Shown piece after piece: positions 43,903 through 52,287 of a DNA stretch of 64,000 bases (within the stretch, counting starts at the first letter, position 1; the number at the start of each line of letters is the position of its first letter). Location of the stretch: the NCBI GenBank assembly GCA_030595125.1, contig JAUVDV010000024.1, positions 1-64,000 on the forward strand, given 5' to 3'. The translations under genes and the position numbers were made by a program. Under the pieces are notes generated by a model. It was given only the letters and a program-made list of their open reading frames with translations, was not told the origin of the DNA and searched no databases. This DNA is from Deltaproteobacteria bacterium (GTDB lineage Bacteria; Myxococcota_A; Polyangia; JAAYKL01).

Positions 43903-44743
43903 CCCTGGCGAAGGCGGCGGTGAGGGTGTTCTCGAGAAGATAGGCGATGGTCATGGGGCCGACGCCCCCCGGCACGGGCGTGATCCACGCCGCCCGCTGC
44001 GCCGCCTCCTCGAACTCCACATCTCCCACGAGCGTTCCATCGTCGAGGCGGTTGATGCCCACGTCGATGACCACTGCGCCTTTCTTGATCCATTTTCCCT
44101 TGATCATTTCCGGGCGTCCCACGGCGGCTATGAGCACGTCGGCCTCGGAGATCACCCCGGCGAGATCCATCGTGCGGGAGTGACATATGGTTACAGTGGC
44201 GTGCTCGCCCAGCAGCAGGTGCGCGACAGGCTTGCCGACAATTGTGGATCGTCCTACCACCACTGCGTTTTTCCCTGCGAGGGATACTCCGGTTTCCGCG
44301 ATCATCCGCATACATCCCAGAGGGGTGCAGGGGACGAGCCCGGCCTGGCCCGCCACCAGTCTGCCGAGATTGACGGGGTGAAAACCGTCCGCATCTTTTC
44401 GCGGATCGATGGCCTCGATGATGGTGTTCTCATCGATCTGTTCGGGGAGCGGCAGCTGGACAAGAATGCCGTCCACCTGTTCGTCGCCGTTGAGGCGGGC
44501 GATGAGTTCGAGCAGATCTTCCTGTGTTGTCGACTCGGGCAAGAGATGCTGGACGGAATCGACCCGCGCCCTCTTGCAAGCGCGCTTCTTGTTGCGCACG
44601 TAAATCTGGCTGGCGGGATCCTCGCCTGCGAGCACCACGTGCAGGGCGGGTTTTCGTCCGAACTCGTCGAGAAATCTCTGCGCCTTCACCTTGACCTCTC
44701 CCCTGACGACGGCGGCGAGGTCCTTTCCGTTTATGGTGCTCAT
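43874..44743 (-). CDS. folD: Bifunctional methylenetetrahydrofolate dehydrogenase/cyclohydrolase FolD
   Basis: A 289-residue enzyme from ATG 44743, with gggag 8 nt upstream; the frame is open 15 bases further to a TTG that overlaps that site. Catalytic Tyr/Lys in [15 protein letters not shown], signature [30 protein letters not shown], the NAD(P) site [18 protein letters not shown] and the C-terminal [19 protein letters not shown]. It interconverts methylene-, methenyl- and formyl-tetrahydrofolate. Length matches E. coli FolD (288). The sole copy in the window, divergent from the FHA-GGDEF gene. Confidence 0.96.
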   Translation of the reverse strand: MSTINGKDLAAVVRGEVKVKAQRFLDEFGRKPALHVVLAGEDPASQIYVRNKKRACKRARVDSVQHLLPESTTQEDLLELIARLNGDEQVDGILVQLPLPEQIDENTIIEAIDPRKDADGFHPVNLGRLVAGQAGLVPCTPLGCMRMIAETGVSLAGKNAVVVGRSTIVGKPVAHLLLGEHATVTICHSRTMDLAGVISEADVLIAAVGRPEMIKGKWIKKGAVVIDVGINRLDDGTLVGDVEFEEAAQRAAWITPVPGGVGPMTIAYLLENTLTAAFARAKAHTTVVG

Positions 44744-44859
44744 GCCTTTTTCTCCCAATCGGATTCCACGATGTTGTCACATTCGTATTGCCAATGTGCC
44801 CAAAAAATGCTTTTTCAGAAATCAGGTCTTTTTTGTCAATATTAACCGGGAGCTTGTGA

Positions 44860-45750
44860 GTGAACAGCGTTCTTCCCGATGTTACCATCGTCAGCGACCT
44901 CGGCAACGTTGGCGTCAAGGAGAACGATCCCGGTACCGCGTTCATAGTCACCATCTACGGCGAGCATCTCGGCAAGCGGTTCGAGATCACGCATGTTCCA
45001 CTGGTCATCGGACGTTCGTCGGACTGCGCCGTTCATGTTCTGGACGACAGCGCCTCGCGCCAGCATTGCAAGATCATGACGAGCGAGAAGAGCATCATGG
45101 TGATGGATCTCAAGTCTACAAACGGCACCTACGTGAACGGTACCACGGTGGCGGTGCGCCATCTCAAGAACGGAGACATCATCCAGGTGGGGCGCAGCAT
45201 CTTCAAGTTCCTCGTCGGCGACGACATCGAGAGCGCCTATCACGAGGAGATTTATCGGCTCAAGACGGTGGATGGGTTAACAGGCGCGTTCAACAAGAGA
45301 ACCTTCGACGAGGAGATACAAAGAGAACTCCATCGCTTCTACAGGTACAACAGGCCTCTTTCACTGATAATGTTCGATCTGGACCGTTTCAAGGACGTGA
45401 ACGATACCTTTGGTCACCTTGCCGGGGACCGGGTACTCAGTGAGATCGGAGCGCTGATAAATGAAGTGTGTCGCAAGGAGGACACCTTCTGCAGGTATGG
45501 GGGTGAAGAATTCGCCATTCTCATGCCCGAGTTCGATCTCAAGCAATGTATTTCCTTCGCCGAAGAGATCAGGGTGAAAGTGGAGGCCCGCCGCTTCGAG
45601 TTCGATGGCGCGGTGATCCCCATTACCATCTCCGGTGGGGTTGCCGAAGCCAACTCCAAGTTCGAGAGCCCGTCCGATTTCATTGCTGTCGCGGACAAAC
45701 ATCTCTACGAGGCGAAGCACTCCGGGCGCAACAAGATCATGCCCGAATAA
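44860..45750 (+). CDS. FHA domain-containing diguanylate cyclase
   Basis: A 296-residue protein from GTG 44860 (gggag upstream). Residues 30-115 form an FHA phosphothreonine-binding domain (PLVIGRSSDCAVHVLDDSASRQH, STNGTYVNG). Residues 130-290 are a GGDEF domain: TVDGLTGAFNKRTF, MFDLDRFKDVNDTFGHLAGD, active site RYGGEEFAIL, with an inhibitory site RxxD (RKED) five residues before it. It should make c-di-GMP under product feedback and be steered by a phosphorylated partner through FHA. It contains no transmembrane segment. The PilZ protein at 27032 is a possible reader. Confidence 0.93.
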   Translation: MNSVLPDVTIVSDLGNVGVKENDPGTAFIVTIYGEHLGKRFEITHVPLVIGRSSDCAVHVLDDSASRQHCKIMTSEKSIMVMDLKSTNGTYVNGTTVAVRHLKNGDIIQVGRSIFKFLVGDDIESAYHEEIYRLKTVDGLTGAFNKRTFDEEIQRELHRFYRYNRPLSLIMFDLDRFKDVNDTFGHLAGDRVLSEIGALINEVCRKEDTFCRYGGEEFAILMPEFDLKQCISFAEEIRVKVEARRFEFDGAVIPITISGGVAEANSKFESPSDFIAVADKHLYEAKHSGRNKIMPE

Positions 45751-45927
45751 TTAATCTGACTTGATGCACTCCGCCGGACAAGCGTCCACGCAAGCATCGC
45801 ACTCGGTGCACTCGCTCTCGTTGATGACGGCGACATCGTCTTTCATGCTGATGCACTCTGCCGGACAGGCATCCACACACTCTTCACACCCCGTGCATTC
45901 TTCCTTGTCGATTTTTGGAATAGTCAT
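45751..45927 (-). CDS. Two-[4Fe-4S] ferredoxin
   Basis: A 58-residue ferredoxin from ATG 45927 (ggagga upstream; the open frame extends further without a site). Two perfect motifs, CTGCEECVDACPAECI and CTECDACVDACPAECI, in an internally duplicated small protein of clostridial type. It carries low-potential electrons. It could serve the split AOR or radical SAM proteins of this genome; the radical SAM gene diverges 150 bp away, and that link is only positional. Confidence 0.95.
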   Translation of the reverse strand: MTIPKIDKEECTGCEECVDACPAECISMKDDVAVINESECTECDACVDACPAECIKSD

Positions 45928-46036
45928 TTGTTCCTCCGATGATGAATGGGTGCGCGATCGTTTTTGAGATCGCTGTTCACCGCGTCTTTTCGCAATTTGC
46001 CTACCACGACATAATGTCACAATCAATTATTTGTTT

Positions 46037-46066
46037 TTGCTGAGAAAACCCAATCAGTCATATACT
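46037..46066 (+). promoter_or_regulatory. Promoter close to radical SAM start
   Basis: Ttgctg (46037-46042), 18 bp, tatact (46061-46066). ATG 46077 is 10 nt further and the space has no Shine-Dalgarno, giving a leaderless or near-leaderless transcript. Confidence 0.45.
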
Positions 46067-46076
46067 TCACGACGAC

Positions 46077-47528
46077 ATGGGAAAAGGACGACGAAAAGTA
46101 AACGCCGACTCAAACGCGCTGGCCGGCGAGGTGGGGACCATACGCCGCACGGCCCCAACCAGGATCGCCCTGGGTTACCCGGCTAGCTACAAAGTCGCTG
46201 CGTCATCCCTTGGATACCAGGTTGTTTACCGCATCTGGAACGAGGCTCCGGCGGTCGTTTGTGAGCGGTTCTTCCCCGACTCGACAGGTCGTGGCAGGAA
46301 CGCGCTCGTTACCCTGGAGAGCGGGTTTCCCGTTCAATCGGCCCACGCGATAGCTTTCTCTGTCGCCAGCGAGATGGATATCCACGGGGTAGTGGCGTTG
46401 CTGGAGTTGTGCGGGCTTTCACCCCTCAGGGCTCACCGGGGGGCAAACGTTGCTCCGGTCATCATTGGTGGCCCGTTGACCATCCTGGATCCAAGGCTCG
46501 TCTCCCCGCTGGCCGACGTGGTGGTGGTAGGCGAGGGCGAGGAAGCTCTCCCCGTGATCCGTGACGCGCTGGCCGATGCTCCGGACAAGGAAACTTTCCT
46601 CGCGAGCCTGGACGGTGCGGCTTCCGGATTATGGATTCCGTCGCTCAATCATGAACCTCCAATTGCGGCCCACGCGCCGGTGGATCTCATTCCGGCCTTC
46701 GCCGCCACCTGGTCGAAACACGCCGAGTTGAAGGACCTGTTTCTCATCGAGGCCGCTCGTGGATGTAAGAGGGCCTGCTCATTCTGTGTCATGTCCAGAC
46801 GCATGGACCAGGCGGGCCCCTTTCGAGCGGCTCCTGTCGAGCGCGTTTTGCAACACATCCCGGCAAATGCCCCTGGAGTCGGTCTGGTCGGTGCGGCGGT
46901 CACCGATCACCCGGACATCGAGCAGATGGTGGACCTCATCGTCAGGAGAGGTCATCGGGTCTCCCTCTCCAGCATTCGTGCCGATCAGCTCACTGAACAG
47001 CTCACGCGAAGTCTCGTGGCCGGCGGCCTGAAATCCCTCACCCTTGCGGCGGACGGCTCGTCGGAGGATCTCCGCCGATCGGTCAAAAAGGGAATCACGA
47101 AGGATCACCTTTTCGCGGCGGTCACCATCGCGGCGGCTCACGGTATCAGGCGTATCAAGGTCTATTCCATGGTCGGGCTTCCCGGTGAGCAGGACGCGGA
47201 CATGGAGGAGCTTGCCGGACTGCTGAAGGATCTATCCGCGCATCTGAGCCTGTCCATCGCCGTTCAGGCCTTCGTGCCAAAACCGGGAACCCCGCTGGCG
47301 AACGTCCCCATGGCGGACCTCCCGGAAATCCGACACAGACTTCAAATGCTTCGTCGCCTGTTGGCGGGCAAGGTGCGCATGATCCCGACTTCACCCCGAT
47401 GGTCGTGGATCGACTGGAAGATCGCGCACATGGGCGAGAGGGCCGCGCACGCCGCGATAGAAGCTCGCTCTCACGGGGGAACCTTCGCCGCCTGGAAGAG
47501 GGCCATCGAAAATCAGGGAGAAAAATAA
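46077..47528 (+). CDS. B12-binding-like radical SAM protein
   Basis: A 483-residue protein. The N-terminal half resembles the Rossmann B12-binding region of such enzymes (ALGYPASYKVAASSLGYQVVY, VIIGGPLTIL, DVVVVGEGEEALP). The radical SAM motif is ARGCKRACSFCVMSRR (Cys-x3-Cys-x2-Cys, about 230-237), followed by KSLTLAADGSSEDLRRSVKKGI and VYSMVGLPGEQD. The order matches the large group of B12-radical SAM proteins related to TIGR03960 and MiaB-like folds, whose substrates vary. No substrate clue in the context. It is followed one base later by the PLP enzyme. Confidence 0.85.
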   Translation: MGKGRRKVNADSNALAGEVGTIRRTAPTRIALGYPASYKVAASSLGYQVVYRIWNEAPAVVCERFFPDSTGRGRNALVTLESGFPVQSAHAIAFSVASEMDIHGVVALLELCGLSPLRAHRGANVAPVIIGGPLTILDPRLVSPLADVVVVGEGEEALPVIRDALADAPDKETFLASLDGAASGLWIPSLNHEPPIAAHAPVDLIPAFAATWSKHAELKDLFLIEAARGCKRACSFCVMSRRMDQAGPFRAAPVERVLQHIPANAPGVGLVGAAVTDHPDIEQMVDLIVRRGHRVSLSSIRADQLTEQLTRSLVAGGLKSLTLAADGSSEDLRRSVKKGITKDHLFAAVTIAAAHGIRRIKVYSMVGLPGEQDADMEELAGLLKDLSAHLSLSIAVQAFVPKPGTPLANVPMADLPEIRHRLQMLRRLLAGKVRMIPTSPRWSWIDWKIAHMGERAAHAAIEARSHGGTFAAWKRAIENQGEK

Positions 47529-47529
47529 C

Positions 47530-48498
47530 GTGACATCATTGAACACGCCGGCAGACCGGCTCCCCGATCTCCAGGGTCTTCTCGCCGCAAGAAAGCGGAT
47601 CTCTCGATGGGCGCACGTGACGCCCGTTGCGACCTGCGAGGGGATTGATCGAATGTCGGGAGCCAGACTCTTCTTCAAATGCGAGAACCTCCAGAAGGTG
47701 GGCGCCTTCAAGTTTCGAGGGGCGTCGAATGTGGTTCTCTCACTTGGCGACGATGAGGCGTCACGCGGGGTGGCGACCCATTCGTCAGGGAATCACGCCG
47801 GAGCCCTCGCTCTCGCGGCCAGACTACGGGGCATTGAGGCCCACGTGGTGATGCCCTCCAACTCGTCTAAGCCCAAAATGGCGGCGGTGCGCGGGTACGG
47901 GGCGAAGATAATCGAGTGCGAGCCGACGCTGGATTCCCGCGAGGAAACACTGGACAGTGTTGTGGAGCAAACCGGCGCGATCTTCGTTCATCCATATGAC
48001 AACTACGGTATCATCGCGGGACAGGCCACCGCGGCCATGGAGTTGCTCGACCAGGTATCGGATCTGGACGCAATCATCACCCCGGTGGGTGGAGGGGGGC
48101 TCCTGGCCGGCACCGCTCTGGCGGTAAATCACATTCTTCCCGAAACGAGAGTAATCGCCGGGGAGCCTCAGGGCGCCGACGATGCCTATCGATCATTGCG
48201 TGAGGGACGCATTTTTCCGTCCGTTGATCCGCAGACCATAGCCGACGGATTGCTGACATCCCTGGGAGAGCGCAACTTTTCTATCATCCAGGAAAATGTG
48301 GAGCGCATCATCACCGTCGGTGAATCGGAAATCGTCCACGCCATGCGCGTTGTATGGGAGCGCATGAAGATAATTATCGAACCGTCCTCGGCGGTTGCCC
48401 TCGCGGTCGTTCTTGAAAACCCGGAGCTTTTTTCGGAGCAAAGGGTGGGGATAATAATCTCCGGGGGTAACGTGGATCTGGACCGGCTGCCATGGTGA
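47530..48498 (+). CDS. Threonine dehydratase / serine racemase-like PLP enzyme
   Basis: A 322-residue fold-type II PLP enzyme from GTG 47530, preceded by gggag and 1 nt after the radical SAM gene. PLP lysine in KVGAFKFRGASN, SSGNHAGALALAA, phosphate loop PVGGGGLLAGT, and EPSSAVALA near the end. It lacks the ACT regulatory domain of biosynthetic IlvA, so it fits catabolic threonine/serine dehydratase, serine racemase or hydroxyaspartate dehydratase. Sequence alone does not settle which. Confidence 0.87.
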   Translation: MTSLNTPADRLPDLQGLLAARKRISRWAHVTPVATCEGIDRMSGARLFFKCENLQKVGAFKFRGASNVVLSLGDDEASRGVATHSSGNHAGALALAARLRGIEAHVVMPSNSSKPKMAAVRGYGAKIIECEPTLDSREETLDSVVEQTGAIFVHPYDNYGIIAGQATAAMELLDQVSDLDAIITPVGGGGLLAGTALAVNHILPETRVIAGEPQGADDAYRSLREGRIFPSVDPQTIADGLLTSLGERNFSIIQENVERIITVGESEIVHAMRVVWERMKIIIEPSSAVALAVVLENPELFSEQRVGIIISGGNVDLDRLPW

Positions 48499-48523
48499 AT
48501 GGGCACAGCGCGTTGCGCTGACC

Positions 48524-49219
48524 CTACAACCGAAAATCAAGGAATCGCCGTACAATGTCCCTGGCCAGCAGATCGTCCCTGGGGGTTTGAGCGAGCGCGT
48601 CGCGAAGGAGGTTTTCTTTATCAGGCACCTTCTCGATGAATCCCTCGAGCAGGAGCATTCCATCCCTGGGTGTTATCTCCGGGTGGGACTGGATCCCCCA
48701 AACGGGCTTCTCCCCGTATCTCATCACCTGCACGGCGCACTGCTCGCTCTTCGCGATGATCTTCCAGGGAGCCGGCGGATCGATCACCTCGTCAAAGTGG
48801 GATACGAAAACACCAAACGGATTTTTCAAACCGTGAAAGAGAGAATCGTCATCGAAAACATCAACTGACACCCATCCGAGCTCCGGCGTTGGCGTGCGCC
48901 TGACATGCTGCGGTCCCGACAGGGTTTTTGCGAGCATCTGATGACCGAAGCAACTTCCGAGCATCGGCACTCCCCGCTCGATCGCGCTTCGTACAGCCTG
49001 AGCCTCCACGTGGTGCCAGGCCTCGGGCTCCATGATCGATGCCTCCGATCCGGTCAGAATGACGTGGGTGTAGTCGCCCGGATCCGGGACCTCCTGTCCC
49101 GACGGGAGGTGTACCGAGTCGAATGGCGTGCCGTCGATCAGCGCACGCCAGTGATCTGTGGGGTGGTACAGGTCCGGGTAGATCGAACCGTCGAGGATGA
49201 GCACTCTGGCTTCACTCAA
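48524..49219 (-). CDS. GMP synthase-like class I glutamine amidotransferase
   Basis: A 231-residue protein from TTG 49219, selected because aggag sits 7 nt upstream; the frame is open to 49333 but that part overlaps the neighbouring gene. Class I GATase triad: nucleophile in PMLGSCFGHQMLAKTL, and His/Glu in WGIQSHPEITP. No synthase domain is attached, so it belongs to the stand-alone GuaA-like group, often hydrolases or deglycating enzymes rather than true GMP synthetase subunits. Substrate unknown. It starts 13 bp after the barrel gene. Confidence 0.85.
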   Translation of the reverse strand: MSEARVLILDGSIYPDLYHPTDHWRALIDGTPFDSVHLPSGQEVPDPGDYTHVILTGSEASIMEPEAWHHVEAQAVRSAIERGVPMLGSCFGHQMLAKTLSGPQHVRRTPTPELGWVSVDVFDDDSLFHGLKNPFGVFVSHFDEVIDPPAPWKIIAKSEQCAVQVMRYGEKPVWGIQSHPEITPRDGMLLLEGFIEKVPDKENLLRDALAQTPRDDLLARDIVRRFLDFRL

Positions 49220-49232
49220 TGTTCCACTCCTG

Positions 49233-50324
49233 TCAGCATCCGTCCTGAGAGAAATCTCCCCCCGCCGCGTCGGGACATTTGTCCTCGTCGTCCGGGACGC
49301 CGTCCTTGTCGTTGTCGTAGTCCGGGCATCCATCCCCGTCTTCGAAGCCGTCCATGTCCTCTACCAGGAGGGGGCACTCGTCCGCTGCGCCGGTTACCCC
49401 GTCTCCGTCCTCGTCGGGGAGCGCGGGGAGCCAGGTCAGTCTGATGCCCAGGGAGAAATCAGGGGCGGCTTCGCCAACCGGTCCGAACCCGGCGAACATG
49501 CCGAGTCGGTGAAGGCGATCAATCGGAAAGTCGACGCCGCCGCCAAGCCACACGGGGCGGTGCTCGCGCGTCGGCCAGGGTCCTTCATTGGTAAGAATGC
49601 CCACCGCTCCTTCGAATTCCAGGGACCAGACCACGTCGTTCTCCTGGGGAACGCGAAGGGCAAGACGCCAGACGATGTCGTCGTCCTGCTCGAACACCCG
49701 GTCTCCGATGACCGCCACGTGTTCCGGTCTGAGCCTGTACACCAGATTGAAAGAGAGACGCATGCCGAATACCTGGAAGGCGAACGCCGCGAACGGCTCG
49801 GCTGAAAATGCACCTTCACCCATGAGCTTCTCGTGATCTCCGGTGGGCACCAACCCTGTGAATCCCAGGAGAACTCCCAACCCACCTTCACTTGCGCTTC
49901 GAATGCTCCACAACAGGGCCACCTTCAGATCGCCGATGCCGAAACCGTCTTTTGACATCCCCTCCAGCGCGCGCGTACCCGGCTCTACCCCTGTTTTTTC
50001 TTTGGATCCGACCGTCCAGCCCACGGGAAAACCGACCGCAAGCTCCAGATTCGCCGGAAAACCCAGCCCAAACACCAGGTCGGCCCGGGCCTGGGATGCG
50101 CGATCGGCCAGGCCGACGTCGTACTGCCAGCGCAACCCTGTGCTCGCGTGCCATGCCCACAAAGGAGCGGTGGTAGTGCCCTCTATGATATGGCCCCCGT
50201 CCGGGACCAACGGCGGCTCACCGAATCGCGGCACCGTCCAGCGGGGATCCTGGGCAACCGCGAAACCGCAAGGCAGGGTAAGAATAGCAAACAAACAGAG
50301 TGCAAGAAGCCGATCGTATTTCAT
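49233..50324 (-). CDS. Outer membrane barrel protein with short thrombospondin type 3 tail
   Basis: A 363-residue protein. The signal ends GFAVA. The body has alternating hydrophobic strands (about 30-300: LVFGLGFPANLELAVGFPVGW, LKVALLWSIRS, SFNLVYRLRPEHVAVIGDRVF in order) typical of a transporter-like barrel. The end carries only two thrombospondin type 3 units (DEDGDGVTGAADECP and DNDKDGVPDDEDKCPD) and stops at SQDGC. The OmpA wall-binding domain that usually follows is absent. Either a shortened family member or a form that binds through the calcium tail. Confidence 0.78.
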   Translation of the reverse strand: MKYDRLLALCLFAILTLPCGFAVAQDPRWTVPRFGEPPLVPDGGHIIEGTTTAPLWAWHASTGLRWQYDVGLADRASQARADLVFGLGFPANLELAVGFPVGWTVGSKEKTGVEPGTRALEGMSKDGFGIGDLKVALLWSIRSASEGGLGVLLGFTGLVPTGDHEKLMGEGAFSAEPFAAFAFQVFGMRLSFNLVYRLRPEHVAVIGDRVFEQDDDIVWRLALRVPQENDVVWSLEFEGAVGILTNEGPWPTREHRPVWLGGGVDFPIDRLHRLGMFAGFGPVGEAAPDFSLGIRLTWLPALPDEDGDGVTGAADECPLLVEDMDGFEDGDGCPDYDNDKDGVPDDEDKCPDAAGGDFSQDGC

Positions 50325-50402
50325 GTGGGGTATACTATCATTTATTGTGCCGAGATAATTAATATCGCATCACAAATCAGCGGCACGGTTCGCCCGGTCA
50401 CA

Positions 50403-50819
50403 TCAGCCCTTCCTCGGTTTGTGCAGTTCCAGATCAAGGTGCTTTGCGTAATTTGTGAAGTCCTTGTCTGTGGTAAAAATTGCGGCTGAATGCCGCATCG
50501 CCACTGCGCATATCAGGAAATCGATATGAGAGCCCTGCACCCCTTTCTTGCGGCATACGTTGAAGACTCGCGCAGCTTCTTCGTAATCAGCTTCAATAAT
50601 TGGCAGGTCATCAAATGCCTCAAGGTGCTGCTTTACAACCTCGAACTTCGCCGGATCGGGAATACCTGAAAGCACCTCCTGGCGAACCGGGCCGATCAGA
50701 ACTGCGCGCAGTTCCCTGATAAGCTCGGAGAGTTCGTCGATCAGAATTTGTTCTTTTGCCTTGGGACGTTGCCGACGAAGCGCCAGGGACCAGACAGTTG
50801 TATCAACGAGTACCCTCAC
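50403..50819 (-). CDS. vapC: VapC-type PIN domain toxin
   Basis: A 138-residue PIN ribonuclease. The acidic metal residues are in RVLVDTTVWSLAL, the conserved Glu in VRQEVLSGI, GSHIDFLICAVA, and ATIFTTDKDF-like AAIFTTDKDF. It would cleave RNA, as VapC toxins do with initiator tRNA or 23S rRNA. It overlaps the antitoxin gene by ATGA. The length is usual for the family. Confidence 0.9.
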   Translation of the reverse strand: MRVLVDTTVWSLALRRQRPKAKEQILIDELSELIRELRAVLIGPVRQEVLSGIPDPAKFEVVKQHLEAFDDLPIIEADYEEAARVFNVCRKKGVQGSHIDFLICAVAMRHSAAIFTTDKDFTNYAKHLDLELHKPRKG

Positions 50820-51016
50820 TTTCTGGTCCGCCCCTTCTTGTGGTCATAATTCCGGTCGAATTCGACAGTCCCAAAGAGCTCGAGGATCTCCGTCTGCTTG
50901 CGACGTTGAATGAACTCACGCAATGCCTCATTGACCGTGGCCTTCTTTGTCTTGAGTTCCCCGGCCTTCAACGCATCGGCGAGTAGCTTCTCGTCAATAG
51001 CTAGATTGGTCGCCAT
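50816..51016 (-). CDS. vapB: VapB-type antitoxin (DUF2191-like)
   Basis: A 66-residue basic protein with the DUF2191/VapB opening MATNLAIDEKLLADALKAG, then KKATVNEALREFIQRRKQTE, a ribbon-helix-helix, and a tail that should bind VapC (FGTVEFDRNYDHKKG). ggaggaac precedes ATG 51016. It likely represses the pair by binding the palindrome at 51044-51063. Confidence 0.9.
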   Translation of the reverse strand: MATNLAIDEKLLADALKAGELKTKKATVNEALREFIQRRKQTEILELFGTVEFDRNYDHKKGRTRK

Positions 51017-51043
51017 ATAACTGTTCCTCCGTTACACAAACCT

Positions 51044-51063
51044 TTACACATTGCTATGTGTAA
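51044..51063. promoter_or_regulatory. Palindromic operator upstream of vapBC
   Basis: Ttacacat-tgct-atgtgtaa is a perfect 8-bp inverted repeat. A further half-site ttacaca lies at 51032-51038, 12 bp from the equivalent position. Position just upstream of vapB suits VapB/VapC autorepression. A minus-strand ttgact (51068-51063) adjoins it as a possible -35. Confidence 0.65.
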
Positions 51064-51064
51064 G

Positions 51065-51532
51065 TCAAGGGCTTTGTGTTATCAGCAGCGCTCTTATTTT
51101 CTCCAACTTCTCCTTCGCGGCGTCGATTTGTTCCTTAAGATGTTTCACTTCGATCCGCAGACTATCCAGCGTCTTGTTGCGGCCTGGCTCCGAGCCGGGG
51201 TCCTGTGTCGGCGCGGTATTGAAGGAAACAACCCGAAGGACCGGGGTCGCTGTTCTGGGCTTGATGATCTTCAGCGAGATCTTGTTGGTCGGGCTTATCT
51301 GGCTTGCCGCCACCCGGATGATGGAGCCCTGGAACTTGGGCGCCCGGACGCGCACGAGGGACTTCTGAGGCGCGGTCAGTTTCATCGATATTGCCACGTC
51401 GTCGGCGCTCCTCACGAGCCTGGCCTGGGTGTTGTTCAGCACCATCTTTATGGTCACCGATTCGGTGGCGTGGGTTGTCACGACAAACGAAATCGCCGTC
51501 AGGAGCAAACACGAGAAGAGTATTTTAGTCAT
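51065..51532 (-). CDS. Hypothetical exported protein with C-terminal coiled coil
   Basis: A 155-residue protein with a Sec signal (MTKILFSCLLLTAISFVVTTHA). The middle (about 25-95) is beta-rich with APKFQGSIIRVAASQIS; the end is a charged helix (about 120-150: LRIEVKHLKEQIDAAKEKLE) suited to oligomerisation. No Cys in the mature part, no known family. It lies upstream of vapBC on the same strand, ending against the operator. Confidence 0.6.
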   Translation of the reverse strand: MTKILFSCLLLTAISFVVTTHATESVTIKMVLNNTQARLVRSADDVAISMKLTAPQKSLVRVRAPKFQGSIIRVAASQISPTNKISLKIIKPRTATPVLRVVSFNTAPTQDPGSEPGRNKTLDSLRIEVKHLKEQIDAAKEKLEKIRALLITQSP

Positions 51533-51621
51533 CGTCTTTCATATCCGTTCGGGGAATGATCTTACTACACGCATGCGGCACACGCTCCCAATATCGTACA
51601 GGCCAAATAATGTCAGAGCGA

Positions 51622-51650
51622 TTGTCTGGTACCTAATTCGGTGCTATATT
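51622..51650 (+). promoter_or_regulatory. Promoter of the Phd/ParE pair
   Basis: Ttgtct (51622-51627), 17 bp, and tgctatatt with -10 tatatt (51645-51650). The direct repeat attcgg at 51636-51641 and 51648-51653 lies one turn apart over the -10, a plausible antitoxin site. Confidence 0.55.
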
Positions 51651-51669
51651 CGGGTCGATGGAGGAGTTC

Positions 51670-51948
51670 ATGGAATACATCGACAACATCGAGCCGGTCA
51701 CCGTGCTCAAGACCCGATCCGCCGATCTCATCAGGCGAGCCCGCGAGACCGGCAAGCCGATTGTCATCACCCAGAACGGGAAGCCGACTGCAGTGATTGT
51801 GGACGTGGAGTCATTCGAGAGGCAGAGGGAGACCATGCTGTTGCTCAAGGCGTTGGTCCAGGGCGATACCGACCATCGCGAGGGCAGATCACTTTCCCAC
51901 ACACGGGCCAGGGCACGGCTGCAGAAACACCTCGATCGATCAGAATAG
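51670..51948 (+). CDS. Phd/YefM family antitoxin
   Basis: About 92 residues from ATG 51670, which has ggaggag 5 nt upstream; the ATG at 51658 would sit at the transcript start and is less likely. Phd/YefM motifs: TVLKTRSADLIRRARETGKPIVITQNGKPTAV in two parts (LIRRARETGKPIVITQNG the diagnostic one) and VDVESFERQRE. The tail is long and basic. It binds DNA and neutralises the ParE-type toxin 6 bp downstream. Confidence 0.92.
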   Translation: MEYIDNIEPVTVLKTRSADLIRRARETGKPIVITQNGKPTAVIVDVESFERQRETMLLLKALVQGDTDHREGRSLSHTRARARLQKHLDRSE

Positions 51949-51954
51949 CAAGCC

Positions 51955-52287
51955 ATGGGTAAAAAATACCGTATTCGCTGGGCGCAAGCAGCATTGCAAG
52001 ACGTGGAGTCGATTCTGGACTACATCGTCGCCCACGACGGACATATTGCTGCCACCAGGGTATTAGATCTGATTGTCAACCGGGCGGAGCAGCTCGTCGA
52101 GAATCCGCAACGCGGGCGCGTGGTGCCCGAGATCCGCGAGATCGGCATCGTTGACTTTCGCGAGATGATCGAGCGCCCCTTCAGAATCTGCTATCGCGTT
52201 TATTCCCGGGAGGTGGTGATCGTTTCGGTGCTCGACGGTCGCCGCGATCTGGAGCGTATCCTCATCGACCGCGCGATGCAGCGTTAG
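51955..52287 (+). CDS. ParE/RelE superfamily toxin
   Basis: A 110-residue protein: KKYRIRWAQAALQDVESILDYI, RAEQLVENPQRGRVVPEIREIG, FREMIERPFRICYRVYSREVVIVSVLDGRRDL. These are the ParE/RelE features: basic strand, N-PxxGR turn, and YRVxxxxVxIxxVxxGRR core. ParE-like members poison gyrase and RelE-like members cleave mRNA; the sequence does not say which. Its end overlaps the convergent DUF4105 gene by 26 bp. Confidence 0.92.
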   Translation: MGKKYRIRWAQAALQDVESILDYIVAHDGHIAATRVLDLIVNRAEQLVENPQRGRVVPEIREIGIVDFREMIERPFRICYRVYSREVVIVSVLDGRRDLERILIDRAMQR

